Counted from the stretch's first letter, positions 1 to 9,405 are shown. The stretch: DNA of 35,782 nt from Prosthecobacter sp. (GCA_030827515.1 JAUREI010000017.1:1-35782); one strand, 5' to 3'. The notes: a model not told the origin generated them from the letters alone. Translations and numbers: made by a program.

Positions 1-1275
1 GATGAGATCGTGGCGGCCGTGGACCGCCGCTTGGCAAGCGAGGCCGCCTCGCTCGACGACCTCTACCGCCACCTTCACGCCCATCCCGAGCTGTCCTTCC
101 ATGAGGAAGAGACCAGTCGCAGGATGGCCGAGGAACTGCGCGCCTGCGGCTTCGAGGTCACGGAGAAGGTGGGAGGCTGGGGCGTGGTCGGCGTGCTGCG
201 CAACGGGCCCGGTCGGACGGTGCTGGTGCGCGCCGACATGGACGCCCTGCCGGTGCGCGAGCTGACCGGCCTGCCCTTCGCCAGCCGGATCAAGGCCACC
301 GATGACGCAGGCAAGCAGGTGCCGGTGATGCATGCCTGCGGTCATGACGTGCACATGACCTGCTGGACCGGCGCCGCACGGGTGCTGGCGGCGGAGCGCG
401 GGCGCTGGCAGGGCACGCTGGTCTTCATCGCCCAGCCAGCCGAGGAACGCGGCGGCGGCGCGCGCGCCATGCTGGCCGACGGCCTCTTCGAGCGATTTTC
501 CAAGCCGGACCTCAGTCTTGCCCTGCATTGCTCGGCGGACCTGCCGGCCGGCCAGGTGGGCATCACGCCCGGAGGCATGACGGCCAGCGTCGACAATCTC
601 GACATCGTCGTGCACGGTGTCGGCGGCCACGGCGCCCAGCCACAGGCGACGAAAGACCCGGTGGTGATCGCCTCACAGATCGTTCTGGCCCTGCAGACGA
701 TTGCCAGTCGCGAAACCCATCCGCTCGATGCCGTGGTGGTCACGGTGGGTTCCTTCCAGGCCGGCACCAAGCACAACATCATCCCGGATCAGGCGCGCCT
801 GCAACTCACCGTGCGCGCCACCCGCGAGCAGACGCGCACCCAGGTGCTTGAGGCCATCCGCCGGATCAGTCGCGGCATTGGCCTCGCCGCCGGCCTGCCG
901 GAGGATCTGCTGCCGGAGGTGATCCTCGGCGATGAGTTCACCCCGGTGCTGCTCAACGACGAGGCCTTCACACGCCGGTTGCGCGGACGGTTGGAGGCGG
1001 TGCTGGGCAAGGACGCCGTGTCCGAGCGACCGCCCAGCATGGTGGGTGAGGATTTTGCCCGCTACGGCATGACCGAGGAACGCCGGCCGATCTGCATGTT
1101 CTGGCTCGGTGTCGTCCCCGAGGCGAAGTTCCGTCAGGCTCAGGAAAGCGGCGCTGCGCTGCCAAGCCTGCACAGTCCCTTCTTCCGTCCCGACGCCCCG
1201 CTGGCCGTGCGCACCGGCGCCAAGGGGCTGGTTCTGGGTGTGCTGGAAGGCCTGCAGGCAAAGGCGGTTGAGTAG
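1..1275 (+). CDS. M20 family amidohydrolase (hippurate/IAA-amino-acid hydrolase-like), 5' end cut by window
   Basis: The reading frame is open at the left edge, so the true start lies outside the window; a GTG at 10 is possible but cuts close to the conserved N-terminus. The 424 visible residues match the M20D amidohydrolase family, which removes acyl or amino-acid groups from amide-linked substrates using a two-metal site. Visible hallmarks are the RADMDALPV motif near nucleotide 230, the HACGHD metal-binding motif at 331-348, and QPAEE near 435, which carries the catalytic glutamate. A dimerisation-domain stretch follows (GVGGHGAQP near 615), and a late GEDFARY near 1045 supplies a further metal ligand. 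The length is normal for the family (about 390-430). The gene converges on rnr with a 54-bp gap. The exact substrate cannot be told from sequence; an N-acyl amino acid or peptide is the family norm. Confidence 0.93.
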   Translation, partial: DEIVAAVDRRLASEAASLDDLYRHLHAHPELSFHEEETSRRMAEELRACGFEVTEKVGGWGVVGVLRNGPGRTVLVRADMDALPVRELTGLPFASRIKATDDAGKQVPVMHACGHDVHMTCWTGAARVLAAERGRWQGTLVFIAQPAEERGGGARAMLADGLFERFSKPDLSLALHCSADLPAGQVGITPGGMTASVDNLDIVVHGVGGHGAQPQATKDPVVIASQIVLALQTIASRETHPLDAVVVTVGSFQAGTKHNIIPDQARLQLTVRATREQTRTQVLEAIRRISRGIGLAAGLPEDLLPEVILGDEFTPVLLNDEAFTRRLRGRLEAVLGKDAVSERPPSMVGEDFARYGMTEERRPICMFWLGVVPEAKFRQAQESGAALPSLHSPFFRPDAPLAVRTGAKGLVLGVLEGLQAKAVE

Positions 1276-1329
1276 GCATTCGGCGCCTGTTGGCGGCTCA
1301 CTGCCCCGAACGGAAGGATGGGTGGGGGA

Positions 1330-3759
1330 TCAGCGCTTGGTGCGACGGCGCCGTAACGAACCGGCGGGTTGGTCCTTGGCGTGTTGCGACGGTTTCTTGG
1401 CTTGCGGCGTGCCCTGGCGCTCCTGGCGCGACGAAGCACCCGCAGGGGGTTGGGGTGCGCCCTTGCCGGGCGGGCCCTTCCTGGGTTTGCGGTGTTGCGG
1501 GTGGCTGTCGGGCTGGCGCGGGGCACGGCCGGTCTGACCCTGAGCCGCGGGTGGGTTGCCGCGCCGCGGCTTGCGGCGCGCGCCACTGTCCTCGCGTGGC
1601 CCCGAATCACCCCGGCCCTGCGGCGGGCGGTTGCCGCGCGACGACTCCGCCTCGGCGGGACGGAAGTCGATGCGTTTGGTGACGCGGTCGACGCGCAGGA
1701 TTTGCACCGGCAGGGTTTCTCCCAGCCGGATGAGGCGGTGGGTGCGCCGGCCGAGGAGTTGGCCGCGGCCGGGATCGAAGATGTAGAAGTCGTCGGCCAG
1801 AGCCGAGAGCGGAACGAGGCCGCTCATGCCGAGTTCCGCGACATCGACGAAGAATCCGAAGTTGCGCACGTCAGTGACAAGTCCGGCGTAGGTCTGCGGC
1901 TGTTCGGCGTCGAGTTGGGCTTCGAGGAAGGCGTACAGCTTCACCTCGCGGCTGTCGCGCTCGGCATCGGCCGAGTTGCGTTCGGTTGCGGAGATGTGGT
2001 CGGCAATCCGGCGGGCATCCTCGTGCTGGAGGTGGACGCGCTCAAACAGAGCGCGGTGGACGACGAGGTCGGCGTAGCGGCGGATCGGCGAGGTAAAGTG
2101 GGTATACTGCTTCTTGGCGAGGCCGTAGTGGCCGAGTGCCTCGGTGGCGTAGCGGGCGCGCATGAGCGACTTCAGAAAGCCGATCTTGAGCGCCTGGCCG
2201 ATCGGCAGGGTGCCGAGTTTGGCGAGCAGTTTCTGGACTTCCGGGCGGTGGCTGAGATTGCCGCAGCGGACCCCGTGGCTGAGCACTTCCTCGCGGTAGT
2301 CGTTGAGGCGCTTTTCCTTGGGAGCCTCGTGAATGCGGTGCACGGCCGGGCGGTTGAGTGCCAGCAGGCGGCCGGCGACGGCCTCGTTCGCCAGCAGCAT
2401 GAATTCCTCAATGAGCTGGTGGGAGGCGTCGTTTTCCATGCGCTCGATGCGCAGCACGCGGCCCTGTTCGTCGAGGCGGATCTTGTTCTCCGGGAAGTCG
2501 AGGTCGAGCGAGCCGTTGGCAAAGCGGCGGGCGCGAACCTTCTGGGCGAGGCCGTGGGCGTCGTGCAGCATCGACTCCGTTTCGTCGCGCGGATCGCGCT
2601 GCAGGATGGCGAAGGCCTCCTGGTAGGTGAAGCGGCGCTGTGAGCGGATGACTGCCGAATAAAACTTTGCGTGGGCCACGCGGCCATCGCTCTCGAGCAC
2701 GAACTCGACGCACTTGGTGAGACGGTCGAGGTCGGGCTTGAGTGAGCAAAGCTCATTGCTCAGTGCCTCGGGCAGCATGGGGATGACGCGGTCGACCAGA
2801 TAGGTCGAGTTGCCGCGCTTGCGCGCCTCCTGGTCGAGCGCGGTGCCGGGGCGGACGTAGTGGGAGACATCGGCGATGTGGACCCAGAGCCGCCAGCGGC
2901 CGTCGGCCTCGCGCTGCACGCAGATGGCGTCATCGAAGTCCTTGGCGTCGTCGGGATCGATGGTGACGACCCGGTGCTTGCGGCAGTCGGTGCGGCCGGT
3001 GCACTCCTCGCGCGAGGGCTGGTTGTCGGGCCTCGAGCTGGCGATGGCTTGAGCCTCCTGCAGCACGGGCTTGGGGAAGTGCAGGGGCAGGTCGTAGTGG
3101 CGCAGCACCGAGAGCATGTCGACGCCCTCCTCGTCGGGCGCGCCGAGCACCTCGATGACCTCGCCTTCCGGCGGCACGTGGCGGGATTCCCAGCCGAGGA
3201 TTTCGACGACGACCTTGTCGCCAATGCGCGCCGGACGGCCGACATCGCGCGGTTCGGGCACATGCACGGCCGAGGGCAGGCGCGGGTCATCGGGAGTGAC
3301 ATGGAGGAATTTTTTGCCGCGCTCGAGGGTGCCGACGAAGCGGGTGCGGCTGCGTTCGAGCACGCGCACGACGCTGCCACTGCGGTCTTCCGGCGCGGTG
3401 GGCTTGCGCAGGCCGAGCGGCTTCAGGTTGAGCCGCACGAGCACCCGGTCGCCATGCATGGCAGTGTCGGTGGCGCTTTCGGCGATGCTGATCTCGGTCT
3501 GTCCGGGGGCGTCCGGCTGGACGAAGCCGCGGCCGCCGCGGGTGATCTGGATGACGCCGGGGATGAGGTCGGCGTCATCGGCGAGGATGTGGCGGTCGCC
3601 CTTCGTGCGGATGATGCGGCCCTCGGCAATCAGGCTGTCCAGAGCCGCTTCCAAGTCGGACTGACGGTCCGGGGCGAGCCGCAGGCGTTTGAGGAGCTCG
3701 GGGACGTTGGCCGGCGCGTAGTCGTTGTGGCCGAGCAGCTTGAGAAGCTTGTTGCGCAT
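1330..3759 (-). CDS. rnr: Ribonuclease R (3'-5' exoribonuclease, RNase II family)
   Basis: This 809-residue protein degrades structured RNA from the 3' end. The domains in order are an N-terminal winged-helix region (about 1-65), cold-shock-like OB folds, the RNB catalytic domain and an S1 domain (about 625-700). The acidic catalytic cluster DPDDAKDFDDAI lies near residues 267-278. After the S1 domain comes a roughly 105-residue tail rich in Arg, Lys, Pro, Gly and Gln, typical of RNase R but at the long end. I chose the ATG at 3759 because AAGGTG precedes it by about six bases; a GTG at 3774 would add five residues. It is the last gene of a minus-strand set with the DedA and nitrilase genes; the DedA stop lies 33 bp upstream. 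RNase II is the alternative family member, but the winged helix and basic tail favour RNase R. Confidence 0.95.
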   Translation of the reverse strand: MRNKLLKLLGHNDYAPANVPELLKRLRLAPDRQSDLEAALDSLIAEGRIIRTKGDRHILADDADLIPGVIQITRGGRGFVQPDAPGQTEISIAESATDTAMHGDRVLVRLNLKPLGLRKPTAPEDRSGSVVRVLERSRTRFVGTLERGKKFLHVTPDDPRLPSAVHVPEPRDVGRPARIGDKVVVEILGWESRHVPPEGEVIEVLGAPDEEGVDMLSVLRHYDLPLHFPKPVLQEAQAIASSRPDNQPSREECTGRTDCRKHRVVTIDPDDAKDFDDAICVQREADGRWRLWVHIADVSHYVRPGTALDQEARKRGNSTYLVDRVIPMLPEALSNELCSLKPDLDRLTKCVEFVLESDGRVAHAKFYSAVIRSQRRFTYQEAFAILQRDPRDETESMLHDAHGLAQKVRARRFANGSLDLDFPENKIRLDEQGRVLRIERMENDASHQLIEEFMLLANEAVAGRLLALNRPAVHRIHEAPKEKRLNDYREEVLSHGVRCGNLSHRPEVQKLLAKLGTLPIGQALKIGFLKSLMRARYATEALGHYGLAKKQYTHFTSPIRRYADLVVHRALFERVHLQHEDARRIADHISATERNSADAERDSREVKLYAFLEAQLDAEQPQTYAGLVTDVRNFGFFVDVAELGMSGLVPLSALADDFYIFDPGRGQLLGRRTHRLIRLGETLPVQILRVDRVTKRIDFRPAEAESSRGNRPPQGRGDSGPREDSGARRKPRRGNPPAAQGQTGRAPRQPDSHPQHRKPRKGPPGKGAPQPPAGASSRQERQGTPQAKKPSQHAKDQPAGSLRRRRTKR

Positions 3760-3792
3760 CCCACACCTTCGCACAAGCGGGCGCGGCTGTCG

Positions 3793-4434
3793 TCAGGCAT
3801 TTGGACCCTTGCGCGCCTCGCGGCGGTGGCGGATCACCTCGATGACAATGGGCAGCAGGGAGACGACGATGATCAGCAGGAAGACCAGCTTCAGGTTGTT
3901 CTTGATGACCGGGATGCTGCCGAGGAAGTAACCGCCGATGCCGAAACTGGCCACCCAGATGATGCCGCCGCCGAGGCTGAACAGGAGGAACCGGCTGTAG
4001 TGCATGCGGCCGAGTCCGGCGGTGAAGGGGGCGAAGGTGCGGATGATGGGCGCAAAGCGCGCGAGGATGATCGCCTTGCCTCCATGGCGCACGAAGAAGG
4101 CCTCGGTCTTCACCAAGTAATCGTTCTTGAACCAGCGCTGTTGCACCATCCAGCCGCCGGCGCGCCGGCCGATCCAGTAGTTGAGGTTGTCGCCGAGAAT
4201 GGCGGCTGCGACCAGCAGCGGCAGGATGATTTCCAACCGGATCAGGTCCTGGGCGGCGAGGGCGCCGACGGCGAACAGCAGGGAGTCGCCCGGGAGAAAC
4301 GGGGTCACCACCAGGCCGGTCTCGCAGAAGACGATGGCGAAGAGCAGGACGTAGATGAGCATGCCGTACTCCTGAGCGAAGACCTGGAGGTGTTTGTCGA
4401 CGTGGAGGACGTAGTCGAGGAGTTGGCTGATCAT
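3793..4434 (-). CDS. DedA family inner-membrane protein (VTT/SNARE-associated domain)
   Basis: This 213-residue membrane protein belongs to the DedA family, whose members are implicated in lipid-carrier flipping, membrane homeostasis and proton-motive-force maintenance. Visible family marks are the segment FCETGLVVTPFLPGDSLLFA near residues 35-54, the loop with GRRAGG, and FARFAPIIRTFAPFTAG in the second half, which holds the conserved arginines. Hydrophobic segments flank these, and two C-terminal spans follow, ending in a short basic tail. The start was placed at the ATG 4434 (MISQLLDYVL) because sequence upstream of it in frame does not look like protein and no better ribosome-binding site is present. 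It lies between the nitrilase gene (67 bp upstream) and rnr (33 bp downstream), so co-transcription is likely. Its specific transported lipid is unknown. Confidence 0.92.
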   Translation of the reverse strand: MISQLLDYVLHVDKHLQVFAQEYGMLIYVLLFAIVFCETGLVVTPFLPGDSLLFAVGALAAQDLIRLEIILPLLVAAAILGDNLNYWIGRRAGGWMVQQRWFKNDYLVKTEAFFVRHGGKAIILARFAPIIRTFAPFTAGLGRMHYSRFLLFSLGGGIIWVASFGIGGYFLGSIPVIKNNLKLVFLLIIVVSLLPIVIEVIRHRREARKGPNA

Positions 4435-4501
4435 GGAATCGTGCACAGTCAACGTTGGCGCGTCACGGGCAAATGAAATGTCCAAGGTCGAATTTGTCCG
4501 T

Positions 4502-5344
4502 TCATTCCGTGCGGGACTTGGTAGCGGCGTCCAGCAGTGGGCCAAACTCGCGCCAACTCCAGGCTGACTTGCTCAGGCCCCAGGCTCCCGGCCGAGCTGG
4601 GGTTGGGTCGATTTCGGCGAGAAGGAAGTCCTCCTGATGCCGCCGGCTCTGGACGAGGATCTCACCGCCCGGGTCCATGACGTAGCTGTCGCCATAGCCG
4701 ACACCGGCGTTGCGGGTGATGCCACTTTTCGCCGGATCGAGCACGACGTTGTTGGCGCGGACGAAGTAGACCTCGTTCTCGAGGGCGCGCGCCGTGTGAT
4801 CGGCTCGCACCTTCATGAAGTGGGAGATCAGGCCGGTGTCGCGGATAAAGTTAAAGTGAGGGGCGAAGATGACCCTGGCACCCTTGAGGGCAAGGATCCG
4901 CGCCGGCTCGATGTAGCCGCCGTCGGCGCAAATCAACACACCGAACCTGAGGCCACGGTGCTCCCAAACGGGGAAGTCGCGGCCCTGGCGGTGGAACTTC
5001 TGGTAGGCGGAGCATTTGCTGTAGGTGCCGAGCAGGTGGCCCCGGTGCGCCACCACGGCGGTGTTGTAGAGGTCGGTGCCGCGCTGCTCGTTGAAACCGA
5101 CGATGGCCAGGGCATCGTGGCGGCTGGTGACGTCGAGGACGCGCTGCATCCGCGGCGAATCGACCGCGAAGGCGCCGGCGCGGGCGAGTTCCTCAGTGTC
5201 GGGATAGCCGGTGAGAAAGCATTCCGGGAAGGTGACGATGGCGGCGCCGGCGGCATCGGCGCGCGCCAGGCCTTCCTCGAAGCGCCGCAGGTTGATGTCG
5301 AATTCCCCGCACCAGGCTTCGAACTGGCAGTGCGCGATTTTCAT
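4502..5344 (-). CDS. Nitrilase superfamily carbon-nitrogen hydrolase
   Basis: A 280-residue cytoplasmic enzyme of the nitrilase/amidase superfamily, which hydrolyses nitrile or amide C-N bonds through a Glu-Lys-Cys triad. All three residues are visible: E41 in FPECFLTGYP, K110 in TYSKCSAY and C139 in LICADGGYIEPAR. The start at 5344 (MKIAHCQFEAW) matches the usual beginning of the family; ten extra in-frame residues upstream do not resemble the family. It heads the minus-strand group with the DedA gene and rnr, and is divergent from the M14 carboxypeptidase gene across an 89-bp gap. The branch cannot be assigned. Aliphatic amidase, omega-amidase and N-carbamoyl-type activities are all possible. 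Confidence 0.9.
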   Translation of the reverse strand: MKIAHCQFEAWCGEFDINLRRFEEGLARADAAGAAIVTFPECFLTGYPDTEELARAGAFAVDSPRMQRVLDVTSRHDALAIVGFNEQRGTDLYNTAVVAHRGHLLGTYSKCSAYQKFHRQGRDFPVWEHRGLRFGVLICADGGYIEPARILALKGARVIFAPHFNFIRDTGLISHFMKVRADHTARALENEVYFVRANNVVLDPAKSGITRNAGVGYGDSYVMDPGGEILVQSRRHQEDFLLAEIDPTPARPGAWGLSKSAWSWREFGPLLDAATKSRTE

Positions 5345-5433
5345 GGCGGCATCCTGCGGATTTCGTGGCGGCAAGGCAATGGCAAAGTCGGTTTCGGCTT
5401 GCCCGTTGAGCCTGCGGCGACTGGAATGCCGTC

Positions 5434-6621
5434 ATGTTCCACCGTCTTTGCCTGCTGTCGGTCGTCTTGCTTGCCGCCTGCGCGCCGGAGCCTGCGCCGC
5501 CGTCCGCCGCTGCCGGTCCGCCGCGCCGCTGGGCCTTTGCCGACGGGGTGGTCTTCGAGGCGGATTTTCCCGGTGCCCGGTTGTCGGCCTGTGAGGCCCT
5601 GCCCAACGGCGGTTACGGGTTGGTGATCCGACCGGAGAACCTGCCGGTCAACAACAGCCCTTGGTTTTTCTTTAGGGTGAGCGCCGGGACCTCCCAGACG
5701 TTGCAGGTGCGCCTGCGCTGCCAGGGCGGTTCGCTGCGCTACGTTCCGAAAATCAGCACGGATGGCGTGCACTGGGTGACCCTGCCTGCCGAGGCCCATG
5801 AGCGCACGGCCGATGCCGGTGAGGCGCTGCTGCAACTGGAGGTCGGGGCGGAGCCGCTGTGGGTGGCGGCCCAGGAGCCGGTGTCGACGGCCGAACTGCT
5901 CGCCTGGGCCCGAACCCTCGAGCGACTGCCCTTTGTCGAGCGCACGGAATTCGGTGCCTCAGTGCGAGGCACGCCGCTTTGCCGGCTCGATCTCGGCAAC
6001 CCGGCCTGCGGTCGCCATGTCGTCATCCTCGGCCGCCAGCACCCCCCCGAAACCACTGGATCGCTGGCGCTGATGCGCTTTGTCGAGGAACTGGCGGGCG
6101 ACACGCCGCTGGCGCGCGACTTTCGGGCGGCATTTCATGTCATGATCCTGCCGCTGCTGAATCCCGACGGCGTCGATGCCGGCCACTGGCGGCACAATCT
6201 GGGCGGGGTCGATCTCAACCGCGACTGGCGCGACTTTGCCCAGCCGGAGACGCGGGCGGTGCGCGACGAGATCCTGGCCCTGCGCGAGCGTGGCCGGCTG
6301 TTCCTGCACCTCGATTTCCACTCGACCTTCAAGGACGTGTTCTACGTTCAGCCAGCCGAGGCGGTCACGTCGCCGCCCGGTTTCACACACCGCTGGCTCG
6401 ACGCCCTCCAGGCACGCGTGCCGGATTACGAAGTGCGTCGCTCGGCGAGCCCGGTGCCGACGCCGACCACCTCCATGTTTTGGGCTCATGCCCAGTCCGG
6501 CATTCCCTCGGTCACCTACGAGCTCGGTGACCACACCGAACGTTCGCGCCTGCGCCAGGTGGCTGCGGCTGCGGCGCAGGAAATGATGATGCTGCTTCTG
6601 GAGTTGCAGGACGCGCCTTGA
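5434..6621 (+). CDS. M14 zinc carboxypeptidase lipoprotein, cytosolic-carboxypeptidase (CCP)-like
   Basis: A 395-residue protein with a lipoprotein signal: a short hydrophobic stretch ends in LLAAC, giving Cys16 as the lipidated residue. Residues about 30-140 form a beta-rich N-terminal domain like that preceding M14 domains of the CCP subgroup. The catalytic domain shows H203 and E206 in RQHPPET, the substrate-binding NRDW near 265, H296 in DFHST as third zinc ligand, and the general-base E363 in VTYELGDHTE. All key residues are present, so activity is expected. CCP-type enzymes trim C-terminal or side-chain amino acids. A lipid-anchored version would act in the periplasm or at the outer membrane, presumably on peptides or murein fragments (inference). 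The gene is monocistronic by layout, converging on the Nudix gene. Confidence 0.88.
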   Translation: MFHRLCLLSVVLLAACAPEPAPPSAAAGPPRRWAFADGVVFEADFPGARLSACEALPNGGYGLVIRPENLPVNNSPWFFFRVSAGTSQTLQVRLRCQGGSLRYVPKISTDGVHWVTLPAEAHERTADAGEALLQLEVGAEPLWVAAQEPVSTAELLAWARTLERLPFVERTEFGASVRGTPLCRLDLGNPACGRHVVILGRQHPPETTGSLALMRFVEELAGDTPLARDFRAAFHVMILPLLNPDGVDAGHWRHNLGGVDLNRDWRDFAQPETRAVRDEILALRERGRLFLHLDFHSTFKDVFYVQPAEAVTSPPGFTHRWLDALQARVPDYEVRRSASPVPTPTTSMFWAHAQSGIPSVTYELGDHTERSRLRQVAAAAAQEMMMLLLELQDAP

Positions 6622-6667
6622 CCGGTCCCTGACGAGGCTCGTTCCAGCCGATTGGCAAGCAAGGTGA

Positions 6668-7195
<528 letters not shown>

Positions 7196-7274
7196 CTAGA
7201 CGGCGCCGGGCAGGGGCGCAAGGAGACAAAATCCGCGCTTGTCGCCCGCCGGCCTTCGCCGCTATCGATGGGGC

Positions 7275-8510
7275 ATGCCGTCCGCCCTCCGTTTCGCCGC
7301 TCTGCTCGTGTTGTTGGCCCCACCCCTGCCGGCGGCCGACTGGCCCCAGTTTCTTGGACCGTTTCGCGAGGGTCGCGCCGATCCCCGGGAAGCGGGGCTG
7401 CCGGCAACCTTCGCCCGGGAACCGGAGGTGCTCTGGCGCAAATCGGCCGGTTCCGGGTTCGCCGGACCGGTGCTTGCCGAAGGCAAACTGATCCTGTTTC
7501 ATCGTGAGGGCGGCGACATGACCACCGAGGCGCTGGATCCGCGCACTGGCAAGACGCTGTGGCGCAGCGTCTATGTGACCGATTACGTCGACAGCTTCGG
7601 TTTCGACAACGGCCCGCGCGCCGTGCCGGCTGTCGCCGATGGCCGGGTGTTCACCCATGGCCCGGAGGGGCGTGTGACCGCGCTGGATCTCGCCACGGGT
7701 CGCGAACTCTGGGCTTTTGACACCGCCGCGAAGGCGGGGTCGCCACCGGGGTTCTTCGGCCGCGCGCCGTCACCTCTGGTGGTGGGTGAACGCGTGTGGA
7801 TTGCCGCGGGCGGGGAACTGGACGGGCGCGACGCCGGAGTCATTGCGCTGGATGTCCGCACCGGTGCGCCGGTGGTGAGCGCGGTCGGCGACGAAGCTGG
7901 GTACGCTTCCCCCGTGGCGGTCGGCGCGGAACGGTTGCTGGCCTGGATGCGCAACCGGCTCTGGCTGGTGGAGGCGAGCACAGGCACGGTGCTCGATGCG
8001 CGGCCGCTGCGCTCGACGATGGATGCATCGGTGAATGCCGCCACGCCCTTGGCCTGTGGCGATGGCCGCTGGTTCGTGTCAGCCGGCTATGGCGTCGGTG
8101 CCAACCTTTTGCGCATCACCGACAAGCCGGCGCTGGAGGAGGTGTGGAGCCGGCAGGACTCACTTGACTGCCACTACGCGACGCCGGTGGTGTACGAAGG
8201 CCATCTGTATGGTTTTCACGGTCGCCAGGAGACCGGCATGAAATTGCGCTGCGTGCGGCTGGCCGATGGCGAGGTTGTCTGGGAAGCGCCCGACAAACTG
8301 CCGGGCGGCACCCTGCAGTTGGTGCACGACCGCCTGCTGGTCGTCACCGAGCAGGGCGAGCTGTGGGTGGTGCCGGCGAGCCCGGCGGGGTTCGACAAGG
8401 TTCTTGCCGTTCAGATCCTGCGCGCCGGTCACCGCAGCCATGCGGCCTATGCCGACGGCATGCTGTTCGCTCGCGACAGCGAGGAGCTCGTGGCGGTGCC
8501 GCTGCGCTGA
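7275..8510 (+). CDS. Secreted PQQ-like beta-propeller protein
   Basis: A 411-residue exported protein. Residues 1-20 form a signal peptide ending in PAA, followed by DWPQFLGPFREG, the characteristic opening of PQQ-like (quinoprotein-type) propellers common in Verrucomicrobia and Planctomycetes. Repeated blades are visible, for example ALDPRTGKTLWRS, ALDLATGRELWAFD and ALDVRTGAPVVSA, each with the D-x-x-TG turn before an aromatic or basic strand. No dehydrogenase cofactor ligands are evident, so this is probably a binding or scaffold propeller rather than a PQQ enzyme. I chose the ATG at 7275. A TTG at 7239 in the same frame follows an AAGGAG by about 13 bases and would add 12 residues before the signal peptide. 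The substrate is unknown. Confidence 0.85.
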   Translation: MPSALRFAALLVLLAPPLPAADWPQFLGPFREGRADPREAGLPATFAREPEVLWRKSAGSGFAGPVLAEGKLILFHREGGDMTTEALDPRTGKTLWRSVYVTDYVDSFGFDNGPRAVPAVADGRVFTHGPEGRVTALDLATGRELWAFDTAAKAGSPPGFFGRAPSPLVVGERVWIAAGGELDGRDAGVIALDVRTGAPVVSAVGDEAGYASPVAVGAERLLAWMRNRLWLVEASTGTVLDARPLRSTMDASVNAATPLACGDGRWFVSAGYGVGANLLRITDKPALEEVWSRQDSLDCHYATPVVYEGHLYGFHGRQETGMKLRCVRLADGEVVWEAPDKLPGGTLQLVHDRLLVVTEQGELWVVPASPAGFDKVLAVQILRAGHRSHAAYADGMLFARDSEELVAVPLR

Positions 8511-8959
8511 ACTCATTCGGAGGTGTCGCGCTGACCAAGACAGCGCCTTCGCCAGAGCAATCAGAAAAGGGCGACAGCAACCCAGGTTCATGCGGAACAA
8601 AGATGATGCGAGATTTGGACTACTGCGAATAAAGCAGCCCTTAACTCCGCCGGATGGCTGGTGGTCAGTCACGGTGCTGGCGGCGTCCTGACCCTGAAAC
8701 CGCACACGTCCGACATCCGCCGCCGGCGAGATTATCCGGTTCACGAAAAGCGGTGCCCTTGTGGAGTGTTTCACGCCGGCGACCAACGCCTTCCCGATCG
8801 CCAAGGCCTGTGCGCGCAAACCGGTGTTGTGCCAGGAGCGTTCGGCGTTTTTTGATGTGCAGGATCGCCAAGCCGTACGCAACCTGGCGCGTTAATCCTT
8901 GCCCAGACTATGCCAAGGGAGGTGGATCGCGGCAGCGGGTGTCATGCTCCAGTTTTGCC
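8511..8959. other. 449-bp stretch without a supportable gene
   Basis: This stretch separates the PQQ-like gene from the decayed outer-membrane gene. It has a short hairpin just after the PQQ-like stop (GCGCTG at 8528-8533 pairing with CAGCGC at 8541-8546, no T-run), perhaps a weak terminator. A stop-free plus-strand frame from about 8701 to 8895 encodes roughly 64 residues with plausible codon use (it contains ALVECFTPATNAF), but it has no start codon, is preceded by two stops and matches no family I recognise. It may be another gene remnant. Base composition is slightly less GC-rich than the flanks at 8550-8640. I see no convincing RNA gene or repeat. Confidence 0.5.
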
Positions 8960-9350
8960 ATGGACAACCCAACCTACTCCCGCAATTGGCTGCGCCGCCT
9001 TGGTGCTTGCGCCGCCGTTTTCCTCCTTTCGGCCACCACCCACGTGCTGGCGGAAAAGAACCCTGTTACACCGGTGGATGCGGTCGACTGGCTGCCGCTG
9101 GTTCATCCCCTTCATCGCCTTCACCGTGATGGACGAGGGCGACAACATTGCGCTCGACACCGAGGGTTATGACGTCATGAACTTCGGCGCCGCGCGCAGC
9201 GGCAACCGCACCCAGGACACTCTGGGCGCCGGCTTCCGCACCCGCGTGCTCGACAATGTCGACTTCGGTTTCGCCTATGAAAAGGCGGTCATTCGCCCGG
9301 AAGGCCTGACCGACGACCGTCTCACCTACGATCTCTGCATCCGTTTTTGA
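8960..9350 (+). pseudogene. Remnant of an outer-membrane beta-barrel protein gene (frameshifted, internally deleted)
   Basis: Two protein pieces lie in different frames. From the ATG at 8960, frame one encodes an apparent signal peptide (MDNPTYSRNWLRRLG, then AAVFLLSATTHVLA) and about 15 more residues, then loses sense and stops at 9172. From about 9100 the next frame encodes FTVMDEGDNIALDTEGYDV, then LGAGFRTRVLDNVDFGFAYE and a final strand ending in CIRF with a terminal Phe. That ending is typical of a barrel protein recognised by BamA. Only about 15 residues separate the signal peptide from this C-terminal segment, whereas barrels of this kind usually have several hundred, so both a frameshift near 9090-9120 and loss of the middle are inferred. 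Alternatives are a sequencing error in a genuinely small protein or programmed frameshifting; both seem less likely. Confidence 0.6.
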
Positions 9351-9405
9351 CGGCCTGACTGGCCGTGGGCGTCAGGTGTGACGCCTGTTGGGTTGAGTGG
9401 TGACC

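Noticed and set aside
2860-4476. 538-codon open frame on the plus strand across rnr and the DedA gene
   Set aside because: It spans two well-supported genes on the other strand and has an acidic low-complexity product.
8910-9350. Single-frame gene using the downstream frame of the decayed barrel gene
   Set aside because: The first 60 or so residues of that frame do not look like protein, whereas the other frame shows a proper signal peptide over the same DNA, so a frameshifted remnant explains both.
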